From: an uncultured Syntrophomonadaceae bacterium
GTDB lineage: Bacteria > Bacillota > Syntrophomonadia > Syntrophomonadales > Syntrophomonadaceae
Direction of reading: 5' to 3'
DNA: 5,501 nucleotides
Assembly (NCBI GenBank): GCA_944391275.1
Contig: CALXSZ010000066.1
Coordinates: 1-5,501, forward strand
Under the pieces are notes generated by a model. That model was not told the DNA's origin, did no database searches, and saw only the letters and a program-made list of their open reading frames with translations. Numbering within the stretch: position 1 is the first letter of the stretch; each line of letters opens with the position of its first letter. This document shows positions 1-5,501 of the stretch, one piece after another. The position numbers were made by a program, and so were the translations under genes.

Positions 1-304
1 AAATGCATTCCGTACGCTGTTTCCCATAAAAACCAAACAAGAGCCCTAAAAGGGGCGCCCACTCGAAAAAAGCAAGCAGTGGAAAGCATGCTACGCACGC
101 TAAAATGGCTCGGAAAAATGCGAATCCATAATGGTGATACACATAGTTTTCAGATTTGCATACCGGACAGTGGGAGTAAATACCCGGCGCGCCGGTTTCA
201 CAGTGAGGGCAAACGTGATCGTCTTCAAAAACATTTTTGGAACACTTTCGGCAGGCGGTTTTTTTATGTTGCACTTGATACATTTTTTGTTCGACGACAG
301 GCAT
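1..304 (-). CDS. Zinc-ribbon membrane protein, hypothetical (partial, C-terminus beyond left edge)
   Basis: Reading the minus strand from ATG at 304-302 gives 101 codons without a stop, continuing past the window edge. The product has three CxxC knuckles, C18/C21, C32/C35 and C46/C49. The first two are spaced like a complete zinc ribbon. The third may pair with cysteines beyond the edge; C100 is the last visible one. Residues 60-93 are hydrophobic and rich in Phe, Leu and Ala, broken by Glu81-Trp82, so one or two membrane passes are likely. The segment ending GFYGKQRTEC recalls small Firmicutes proteins in which a glycine-rich membrane segment leads into a last zinc ribbon. The start at 304 is preferred because AAGGAG at 320-315 lies 10 nt upstream; the in-frame ATG at 313 is only 1 nt from it. 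Specific function is unknown; metal binding and membrane location are inferred from motifs. A plus-strand frame over this stretch has no protein-like features. Confidence 0.82.
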   Translation of the reverse strand, partial: MPVVEQKMYQVQHKKTACRKCSKNVFEDDHVCPHCETGAPGIYSHCPVCKSENYVYHHYGFAFFRAILACVACFPLLAFFEWAPLLGLLFGFYGKQRTECI

Positions 305-314
305 AAATAGCATA

Positions 315-320
315 CTCCTT
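315..320 (-). promoter_or_regulatory. Ribosome binding site of the zinc-ribbon gene
   Basis: The minus strand reads AAGGAG, a strong match to the anti-Shine-Dalgarno complement. It is 10 nt from ATG 304 and 1 nt from ATG 313, so it favours the inner start, which would remove three residues (MLF) from the longer reading. Confidence 0.75.
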
Positions 321-328
321 TAAAAATG

Positions 329-349
329 TAGTAAAATCAATTTTTACTA
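329..349. promoter_or_regulatory. Inverted repeat over the predicted transcription start, candidate operator 2
   Basis: Perfect 8-bp arms TAGTAAAA (329-336) and TTTTACTA (342-349) are separated by 5 nt. The dyad overlaps the last base of the -10 box and the predicted start near 342 of the minus-strand promoter, the classic position of a repressor operator. Since the transcript would begin inside the repeat, a DNA-level protein site is more likely than an RNA hairpin. Which regulator binds is unknown. Confidence 0.55.
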
Positions 350-377
350 TTATAGCATATTGCGTATATGCTGTCGA
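349..377 (-). promoter_or_regulatory. Sigma-A-type promoter for the zinc-ribbon gene
   Basis: On the minus strand there is a -35 hexamer TCGACA (377-372, five of six matches to TTGACA), a spacer of exactly 17 nt, and a perfect -10 TATAAT (354-349). Transcription would start near 342, giving a leader of about 38 nt before the start codon. This is the best-matching promoter in the window. Its spacer is itself a perfect inverted repeat, and a second inverted repeat begins at the edge of the -10, suggesting that it is regulated. Confidence 0.8.
354..372. promoter_or_regulatory. Inverted repeat in the promoter spacer, candidate operator 1
   Basis: Perfect 7-bp arms AGCATAT (354-360) and ATATGCT (366-372) flank a 5-nt centre. 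The inner 6-5-6 part fills the 17-nt spacer of the minus-strand promoter exactly. A dyad here is where a dimeric repressor, or a MerR-type activator acting on the spacer, could bind. I do not recognise the arm sequence as the site of a named regulator. Confidence 0.5.
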
Positions 378-481
378 AAAGAATTTCGTGGAAACAAATC
401 TTTAAGCGAATGTACAAAAAAACGGCTTACGTGCGCGAGAGATGAAGTCGTGTCGTTACCGAAGTACGCTGTTGGTTCATA

Positions 482-508
482 GAGGAAAAAAGTTGAGGAA
501 AAAAAGTT
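482..508. repeat. Tandem duplication of an A-rich 13/14-mer
   Basis: GAGGAAAAAAGTT (482-494) is followed directly by GAGGAAAAAAAGTT (495-508), identical but for one extra A. It lies about 60 nt upstream of the lepA promoter -35. It may be slippage-derived, or it may act as a curved, A-tract-containing upstream element; neither can be decided from sequence. Confidence 0.6.
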
Positions 509-564
509 GATCTAAGGGCATTCAGGTTCGCACGAAAGATTTTTGCTTTTTATCGTCGGATTCA

Positions 565-594
565 TTGCGCAAAGTGCAAGAAATCAAGTATAAT
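565..594 (+). promoter_or_regulatory. Probable lepA promoter
   Basis: A perfect -10 TATAAT sits at 589-594, about 47 nt before the lepA ATG. The best -35 candidate is TTGCGC (565-570, three of six matches) with an 18-nt spacer. The -35 overlaps the palindrome TTGCGCAA (565-572). The strong -10 and the position support the call; the weak -35 lowers certainty. Confidence 0.55.
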
Positions 595-629
595 AAAAAG
601 ATCGGAAAAAAGAAGGAGCCTCGTGCATC

Positions 630-635
630 AGGAGG
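630..635 (+). promoter_or_regulatory. Ribosome binding site that decides the lepA start
   Basis: AGGAGG at 630-635 lies 5 nt from ATG 641, an excellent Shine-Dalgarno match. A second site, AAGGAG at 613-618, lies 4 nt before an in-frame GTG at 623, so two initiation signals occur 18 nt apart. The inner pair is stronger and gives the family-typical N-terminus. Confidence 0.8.
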
Positions 636-640
636 ATAAC

Positions 641-2446
641 ATGATACAAGAAAAAATCAGAAATTTTAGTATTATTGCTCACATTGATCATGGAAAATCG
701 ACTTTAGCGGATCGGCTTTTAGAATATACGGGAGCTTTAAGTTCTCGCGAGATGAAAGAACAATTTCTCGATAAAATGGATTTGGAACGTGAACGCGGCA
801 TTACCATCAAATTGCAGCCTGTCCGACTCCAGTATCATGCGTTGGATGGACAAGACTATATTTTGAACTTGATCGATACCCCCGGACATGTGGATTTCAG
901 TTACGAGGTGTCGCGCAGTTTGGCGGCTTGCGAAGGAGCCTTATTGGTTGTAGACGCGTCTCAGGGAATTGAAGCGCAGACGTTGGCCAATGTGTACATG
1001 GCGATGGATTTGGATTTGGAAATTATCGGCGTCGTGAATAAGATCGATTTACCCGGAGCGCAAATGGAGCTGGTTCAGCAGGAAATCGAAGACGTAATCG
1101 GAATCAAAAAGGACGAAGTCTTACCGATCTCCGCGAAAATGGGAATTGGAATTCAAGAGGTGCTGGAAGCGATTGTCAAACAGGTTCCGGCTCCGGCGGG
1201 AGATCCGGAAGCGCCTTTGCAAGCGTTGATTTTTGATTCCTATTTTGATTCGTATAAAGGCGCCATTTCTTACCTGTGCGTAAAAAACGGGCGGATTCGT
1301 GTTGGGGACATGATTCGGATGATGTCGACCGGAAAGGAATTCCAGGTTTTGGAACTAGGCGTGCTGACGCCTCATATGCAGCCAGTGCAATGCCTGGAAT
1401 GCGGAGAAGTGGGTTACATGGCGGCCGCTCTGAAAAACGTTTCGGATACGCGGGTGGGAGATACCGTTACCGGCGTGCAAAATCCGGCGCTACAGCCGCT
1501 GCCGGGGTATCAGGATGTAAAATCGGTGGTTTATTGCGGATTGTATCCGATGGATACCGTGGATTACGACCGACTACGCGACGCTTTGGAAAAGTTAAAA
1601 TTAAACGACGCGTCGCTTCATTATGAACCGGAAGTATCCGATGCGCTGGGATTTGGTTTTCGATGTGGATTTTTAGGACTTTTGCATATGGAAATTGTAC
1701 GGGAGCGGTTGGAAAGAGAATATGATTTGACCCTTTTGGCGACTTCGCCCAGCGTAATTTATGAAATCAGCCTGACGGACGGAACCGAACAAGTCGTGCA
1801 AAACCCTTCCCGCTGGCCCGATACCCAGCGTATCCTGGAAGTTCGTGAACCCTATGTGAAAGCCTCGATTATGGCGCCAAATGATTATATTGGAACGGTT
1901 ATGGAATTGTGCCAAGATAAACGGGGAACTTACATCAATATTGAGTACCTAACGCCTCAGCGCGTGGTGATTACGTATCATTTACCCTTAGCCGAGATCC
2001 TGTATGATTTCTTTGACAGCCTGAAATCCCGCACCCGCGGATATGCATCCCTCGATTACGAGTTAATCGGCTACCAACCGGCGGATCTGGTGAAACTGGA
2101 AATCTTACTGAATGGGGAGAACATCGACGCGCTCAGTACGATTGTGCATAAAGATCGCGCTTTTTATCAGGGTCGAGCCCTCGTACAAAAATTGCGCAGC
2201 ATCATTCCGCGTCAACTCTATGAAGTAGCCATCCAAGCCTCGATTGGAAGTCGGATTGTTGCCCGGGAAAATGTAAAAGCCATGCGCAAAGACGTTTTAG
2301 CGAAATGTTATGGCGGTGACATCTCCCGGAAAAAGAAGCTTCTGGAAAAACAAAAAGAGGGGAAAAAGCGGATGAAACAAATTGGAAAAGTTGAAGTTCC
2401 GCGGGACGCTTTTATGAGCGTGATGAACTTGGACGCTCCCAAATAA
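641..2446 (+). CDS. lepA: Elongation factor 4 (LepA), ribosome back-translocating GTPase
   Basis: LepA is a translational GTPase related to EF-G. It acts on ribosomes, with reported roles in back-translocation, stress-condition translation and initiation or assembly. The 601-residue product matches the usual length of about 600. GTPase motifs are intact: G1 AHIDHGKS (13-20), switch I ERGITIK (51-57), G3 DTPGH (79-83), G4 NKID (133-136) and G5 SAK (164-166). A beta-barrel domain (about 190-285), EF-G-like domains III and V, and the LepA-specific C-terminal domain (about 490-601, with GENIDALSTIVH and a basic KKKLLEKQKEGKKR stretch) follow in order. ATG 641 is chosen over the in-frame GTG 623 because its Shine-Dalgarno is stronger and family members start shortly before the RNFSIIAHIDHG block. 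An intrinsic terminator begins 27 nt after the stop, so the gene looks monocistronic. No truncation or missing key residue was seen. Confidence 0.98.
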   Translation: MIQEKIRNFSIIAHIDHGKSTLADRLLEYTGALSSREMKEQFLDKMDLERERGITIKLQPVRLQYHALDGQDYILNLIDTPGHVDFSYEVSRSLAACEGALLVVDASQGIEAQTLANVYMAMDLDLEIIGVVNKIDLPGAQMELVQQEIEDVIGIKKDEVLPISAKMGIGIQEVLEAIVKQVPAPAGDPEAPLQALIFDSYFDSYKGAISYLCVKNGRIRVGDMIRMMSTGKEFQVLELGVLTPHMQPVQCLECGEVGYMAAALKNVSDTRVGDTVTGVQNPALQPLPGYQDVKSVVYCGLYPMDTVDYDRLRDALEKLKLNDASLHYEPEVSDALGFGFRCGFLGLLHMEIVRERLEREYDLTLLATSPSVIYEISLTDGTEQVVQNPSRWPDTQRILEVREPYVKASIMAPNDYIGTVMELCQDKRGTYINIEYLTPQRVVITYHLPLAEILYDFFDSLKSRTRGYASLDYELIGYQPADLVKLEILLNGENIDALSTIVHKDRAFYQGRALVQKLRSIIPRQLYEVAIQASIGSRIVARENVKAMRKDVLAKCYGGDISRKKKLLEKQKEGKKRMKQIGKVEVPRDAFMSVMNLDAPK

Positions 2447-2472
2447 TGGTTTAGGGAACGGCAAAAAAACGG

Positions 2473-2504
2473 GCAGTGTGATGCGCAGCGTTGCACTGCT
2501 TTTT
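2473..2504 (+). terminator. Intrinsic terminator of lepA
   Basis: GCAGTG (2473-2478) pairs with CACTGC (2494-2499). The intervening bases continue the stem, giving 12 pairs including three G-U wobbles around a 3-nt GCA loop. Five T residues follow (2500-2504). An A-tract (2463-2469) precedes the hairpin. This is a standard Rho-independent terminator placed just after the lepA stop and before the hemW gap. Confidence 0.85.
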
Positions 2505-2519
2505 ATGTTTCCAAAATCA

Positions 2520-2543
2520 AAAGCGCTTATGCATACGCGCTTT
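2520..2543. repeat. Short inverted repeat downstream of the lepA terminator
   Basis: Perfect 7-bp arms AAAGCGC (2520-2526) and GCGCTTT (2537-2543) enclose a 10-nt loop that contains the palindrome TATGCATA (2528-2535). There is no long T run after it on the plus strand, so it is at best a weak second terminator; it could also be an operator-like dyad ahead of hemW. Confidence 0.4.
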
Positions 2544-2714
2544 ACAAATAGGATGCTTGATCTCGCTCCACAAAGAAGGGGAGGGTGGTTTTTCAAACGC
2601 CCGATGAATCGTTTCAAGTATCAAAAAAATTTCGACCTTTTGTGTGCTGAAGAAGCAAAATGCCGGCTAAAGATTTTAAATGGATTGAATCGATCAAAAT
2701 GAGGTGAAACGAAC

Positions 2715-3863
2715 ATGCAAGAAACGTTACATGCTTTATATTTGCATATTCCTTTTTGTTTACGGAAATGCAGCTATTGCGATTTCTATTCGGTTACGTC
2801 CGCTCATCCGGAAAAGATGCAAGCCTATAGCCGCCGTTTGGCAGAACGGATTCGGATATGGGGAGCCGCTTTGCCGGACGCTTATTTGGATACCGTCTAT
2901 TTCGGCGGAGGAACGCCTTCACTTCTTTCGGAAGGGATGATGGAAGAAATATTGGAAGCGATCCATCAATCTTTTCGGGTCGCGCCAGATGCTGAAATAT
3001 CTATGGAAGCGAATCCGGCTACGATGAGTCTGAACAAAGCGAAGGGATTTTTCCAGAGTGGGATCAATCGCATTTCTTTAGGCGTACAAAGTTTTGTGCC
3101 GGAGGAGTTGAAAACGCTGGGCCGACTTCATAATGTTAAAGCCGTATTGGAGACGGTTGAGGCGATTCATCAAGCGGGATTTTCCAATTATAATTTGGAT
3201 CTTATTTATGGCGTCCCGGGGCAAACGTTGAAAACATGGGAATACAGTTTACAGCAAGCGCTCGCCTGCAAACCAGATCATCTTTCGCTGTATTTGTTGC
3301 AAATGGACAAGCAGGTTCCGTTGTATCGACAAATTGAGCGCGGAGAGAAAGTTGAACCGGAAGAAAATCAGGTTGTGCGGATGTTCTACCGAGGAGATGA
3401 AATTTTACAAGACCAGGGATATGAGCATTACGAAATTTCGAATTTTGCTGCTCCTGGAAAAAGTTGCCGACATCATCTTCATTATTGGCAAAGTCATCCG
3501 TATTTAGGACTGGGAGCCGGGGCGGTCAGTTTTTTAGATGGAAAACGTTTCCGTTTATCGAACGATGTGCAAAGTTTTTTCATTGACAATTGTGTACCGG
3601 GAGAGAATTTTGGAGAATGTTTGGAAGAATTAAAAACCGTGGAACAGCGTTTATCCGACGCCTTAATTATGGGATTGCGCTGCATGAAAGGCGTATCCGC
3701 AAAGGAATTCAAAGAGCGTTTTGGGATTGATATTTACGAACGGTATGCGGCAGAAATTTTTGCGTGTGAACAAGAAGGTTTGCTGGAACGAAAACAGGGT
3801 TTTCTGTGTCTAACAAGAAGAGGATGGTTTTTGTCCAACCAAGTATTGTGGCGCTTCGTTTGA
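2715..3863 (+). CDS. hemW: HemW-like radical SAM protein (heme chaperone family, HemN-related)
   Basis: The 382-residue product has HemW-like length and layout. The N-terminus LYLHIPFC leads into the radical-SAM cluster motif CxxxCxxC (C15, C19, C22), followed by Asp-Phe where coproporphyrinogen dehydrogenase HemN has a fourth Cys. GGGTPS (64-69) is the SAM-binding motif; ISLGVQSF and DLIYGVPGQT follow in the barrel. A HemN C-terminal-type domain with a winged-helix tail (LTRRGWFLSNQVLWRF) ends the protein. HemW proteins bind heme and are thought to deliver it to acceptors such as respiratory enzymes; they are often misannotated as HemN. Oddities are HHLHYW (253-258) in place of the usual HNxxYW motif, and GAVSF (269-273) where GAHSF is common. 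GAGGTG (2701-2706) lies 8 nt before the ATG. The gene follows lepA after a terminator, so it should have its own promoter, but I found no convincing one. The family call is firm; the heme-chaperone role is inferred. Confidence 0.93.
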   Translation: MQETLHALYLHIPFCLRKCSYCDFYSVTSAHPEKMQAYSRRLAERIRIWGAALPDAYLDTVYFGGGTPSLLSEGMMEEILEAIHQSFRVAPDAEISMEANPATMSLNKAKGFFQSGINRISLGVQSFVPEELKTLGRLHNVKAVLETVEAIHQAGFSNYNLDLIYGVPGQTLKTWEYSLQQALACKPDHLSLYLLQMDKQVPLYRQIERGEKVEPEENQVVRMFYRGDEILQDQGYEHYEISNFAAPGKSCRHHLHYWQSHPYLGLGAGAVSFLDGKRFRLSNDVQSFFIDNCVPGENFGECLEELKTVEQRLSDALIMGLRCMKGVSAKEFKERFGIDIYERYAAEIFACEQEGLLERKQGFLCLTRRGWFLSNQVLWRFV

Positions 3864-3999
3864 AACGGAAAGGGAATTTTTTATCAAGAGAGGGAAAGGT
3901 GTAGGAAACCTGGTTGGGCGAGCGTACTTGCTAGTAAGAAGATAGAAAGAAACAGGATAAAGTCGTTTTTCCATACAGAATTGAAGAGGCGAGAAGAAG

Positions 4000-5501
4000 A
4001 TGAAAAAAACAATCGCAATACGCGTAAAAAGTTGGCTGTTGTTCGTCACGTGTTTTGTCGCTTGGTGTCTGCCGAGCTGCCCGCTGTGGGCGGGAACAGT
4101 TTCTTATTTGTCCCAGGCAAGGGTTTTGCAGGAGTTGGGGCTCTTTGCGGGGACGTCTGAAGGGTATGAACTGGAACGGGCCAGTACCCGCGCGGAGGCT
4201 AGCGTGATGTTGGTTCGTATCTTAGGACAGGAAAAAAATCTTCAGATGGATGCGGACTGTCCTTTCCAAGACGTCGAAGCGTGGGCGGCGCCTTATGTAA
4301 CGCTTCTTTATGAGGAAGAAATTGCTTTTGGGGTGTCGGACGATTGGTTTGGGGCGAATGATCCCATTACGCCGGCGCAGTATATGACTTACTTACTGCG
4401 GATCTTGGGGTATTTGGATACCCAGGGAGATTTTGATTGGGAAGATGCGCTGGGGAAAGCCCAAGAATTGGGAATTCTCCAATCCGGAGATATACAGTAT
4501 TTGGAGCGTACGGAAGAATTAAGTCGGGGCGGGATGGTCAATCTCACGTATCAAACGTTATTTGCAGGATTTAAAGAAGACCCGGAAATTACGCTTTTGG
4601 AAAAATTGTATTTAAATGATGGCGCAATTACGCAGGAGCAAATTAGCTCGGTAGCCGCTTATAACGCGAAAGTAGCGGAAATTGCGCAAAAACTGGGGAT
4701 TTCTTCGGATACGCAGACGTTGTCTACCCAAGAAATTGCTCGGAGAGTTGCTCCAGCGGTTTTTTATTTGATTACGTATGATGCGGACGGCGTTCCTTTA
4801 CAGAGTGGAAGCGGATTTTTTATTGGATCCAGCGGGATAGCCGTTACAAACTATCATGTGATTCAAAATGCTTATCAAGCGCAAATTCAAACGGCCGAAG
4901 GCGATGTTTATGATGTTAAAGGCGTGCTTTCGTACGACGCGGCGTTGGATTTAGCTTTGTTGCAGATTGAAGGAAGTGGATTTGCCGTGGTTGAACAGGG
5001 CGATTCGGATGCGTTGGAAACGGGCGAACGGGTTTACTGTATCAGCAGCCCGCTGGGACTTTCCAATACCTTTGCGGAGGGGATTGTCTCCAATCCTTGC
5101 CGATGGATGGATTCGGTTCCTTATATCCAAATGACGGTGCCCATTTCTTCCGGAAGTAGCGGAGGAGTATTGCTCAATGGAAAGGGGCAAGCGGTAGGGG
5201 TTATTACCGCCATTGTTCAGGATGGACAAAGCCTGAATTTTGCTTTGCCGATCAAGCTTCTTGAGCAACTTCCCGAACAAAATTTGAAAACATTAGCGGA
5301 TTTGCATGCGCAGCAGCCAATCGTCATAGAAGAAAGCGCGCAGCCAGGACTCTATTATGAAGAAGAAAACAATAATTTTTGGACGTTCGCTAATTTTTTA
5401 AACGGTCCTACAACAGTTGCTGGCGTACTGGATTATTGGAATAATGATATGGATTACTTTGAAATCAAAACCATCATGCCTGGAGAAGTTGTCGTCACGT
5501 T
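4000..5501 (+). CDS. Exported SLH-domain / trypsin-like (HtrA-type) serine protease, partial at right edge
   Basis: From ATG 4000 the frame stays open for 500 codons to the window end. Residues 1-31 form a signal peptide (KK and R/K residues, hydrophobic 12-24, likely cut after Leu-Trp-Ala31); LPSC27 is a poor lipobox alternative. Residues 35-190 hold S-layer-homology-like repeats: an ELERASTRAEA block near 57-67, PFQDVEAWAAPYV (88-100) with FGANDPIT, and a weaker third unit. These usually attach proteins to the cell wall. A helical linker (about 195-247) leads to a trypsin/S1C domain (about 245-425) with SGSGFFI, His286 in TNYHV, Asp317 in ALDLALL and Ser387 in GSSGG, so the catalytic triad looks complete. 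From about 450, with GPTTVAGVLDYW and DMDYFEIK, the sequence resembles a PPC beta-sandwich, cut by the edge. GAAGAGG (3983-3989) lies 10 nt before the start. It follows hemW by 136 nt with no clear terminator between. Substrate is unknown. Confidence 0.9.
   Translation, partial: MKKTIAIRVKSWLLFVTCFVAWCLPSCPLWAGTVSYLSQARVLQELGLFAGTSEGYELERASTRAEASVMLVRILGQEKNLQMDADCPFQDVEAWAAPYVTLLYEEEIAFGVSDDWFGANDPITPAQYMTYLLRILGYLDTQGDFDWEDALGKAQELGILQSGDIQYLERTEELSRGGMVNLTYQTLFAGFKEDPEITLLEKLYLNDGAITQEQISSVAAYNAKVAEIAQKLGISSDTQTLSTQEIARRVAPAVFYLITYDADGVPLQSGSGFFIGSSGIAVTNYHVIQNAYQAQIQTAEGDVYDVKGVLSYDAALDLALLQIEGSGFAVVEQGDSDALETGERVYCISSPLGLSNTFAEGIVSNPCRWMDSVPYIQMTVPISSGSSGGVLLNGKGQAVGVITAIVQDGQSLNFALPIKLLEQLPEQNLKTLADLHAQQPIVIEESAQPGLYYEEENNNFWTFANFLNGPTTVAGVLDYWNNDMDYFEIKTIMPGEVVVT

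Larger units (their letters stand above)
305..640. other. Divergent intergenic region between the zinc-ribbon gene and lepA
   Basis: This stretch holds the minus-strand promoter and two dyads (329-377), a tandem A-rich duplication (482-508), a probable lepA promoter (565-594) and two closely placed Shine-Dalgarno sequences before lepA. Between about 380 and 480 I find no convincing gene. An 11-codon frame from ATG 410 to TGA 443-445 has no ribosome binding site and is not called. No riboswitch or tRNA-like structure was recognised, though no folding was computed. Confidence 0.6.

Noticed and set aside
79..306. Plus-strand 75-codon open frame
   Set aside because: It lies antisense to the zinc-ribbon gene, has no clear ribosome binding site, and its product has no recognisable motif, whereas the minus strand shows CxxC pairs, a promoter and a Shine-Dalgarno sequence.
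410..445. 11-codon frame as a possible leader peptide before lepA
   Set aside because: No Shine-Dalgarno sequence, no regulatory codon run and no following attenuator hairpin were seen.
1276..1626. 116-codon plus-strand frame inside lepA
   Set aside because: It is an out-of-frame shadow of the well-conserved lepA coding sequence, rich in Arg and Gly and without family features.
1673..1915. Minus-strand frame inside lepA
   Set aside because: It is antisense to conserved LepA domains III to V, with no ribosome binding site or promoter evidence.
2297..2617. Minus-strand frame across the lepA 3' end and terminator
   Set aside because: It reads through the lepA terminator hairpin and the C-terminal coding region; the product is low-complexity and unlike any family I know.
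2478..2702. 74-codon plus-strand frame between lepA and hemW
   Set aside because: Its start lies inside the lepA terminator stem and its stop overlaps the hemW ribosome binding site; no convincing Shine-Dalgarno or motif was seen. A small protein from an inner start cannot be fully excluded.
3907..3915. AACC-T-GGTT palindrome after hemW as a terminator
   Set aside because: The stem is only 4 bp and no T run follows, so it is too weak to call a terminator.
4951..5280. 109-codon minus-strand frame
   Set aside because: It is antisense to the catalytic Asp and Ser regions of the trypsin-like domain, so it is a shadow of that gene.

Overview
The window looks like a chromosomal segment of a Firmicutes bacterium, probably from the clostridial side. 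This rests on lepA followed by hemW in the same direction (a common Firmicutes arrangement), strong purine-rich ribosome binding sites, moderate GC content by eye, and a secreted S-layer-homology/serine protease protein of a type familiar from Clostridia. The exact lineage cannot be fixed from this sequence alone.

Layout. Positions 1-304, minus strand: the N-terminal 101 codons of a small cysteine-rich zinc-ribbon protein with a hydrophobic segment, running off the left edge. Positions 305-640: a divergent intergenic region. Its left side holds a very good sigma-A-type promoter for the minus-strand gene, with two perfect inverted repeats, one in the -35/-10 spacer and one just downstream of the -10. 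Its right side holds an A-rich tandem duplication and a likely promoter for lepA. Positions 641-2446, plus: lepA, the ribosomal back-translocase EF4, followed by a convincing intrinsic terminator. Positions 2715-3863, plus: hemW, a radical-SAM protein of the HemN/HemW family, with its own ribosome binding site after a 268-base gap. Positions 4000 to the right edge, plus: a large exported protein with a signal peptide, S-layer-homology-like repeats, a trypsin/HtrA-like domain with an intact His-Asp-Ser triad, and the start of a putative PPC-type beta-sandwich, cut by the window end.

The genes do not form an obvious single pathway. lepA (translation under stress) and hemW (heme handling) are conserved neighbours, but here a terminator separates them. 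The heat-shock regulator hrcA, which follows hemW in many Firmicutes, does not follow it here; the surface protease does. The two edge genes are open to the window boundary, so their products are described only in part. I see no mobile element, CRISPR array, tRNA or rRNA. The points most worth a second look are the doubly palindromic promoter of the zinc-ribbon gene, the substituted HNxxYW motif in HemW, and the domain combination of the protease.
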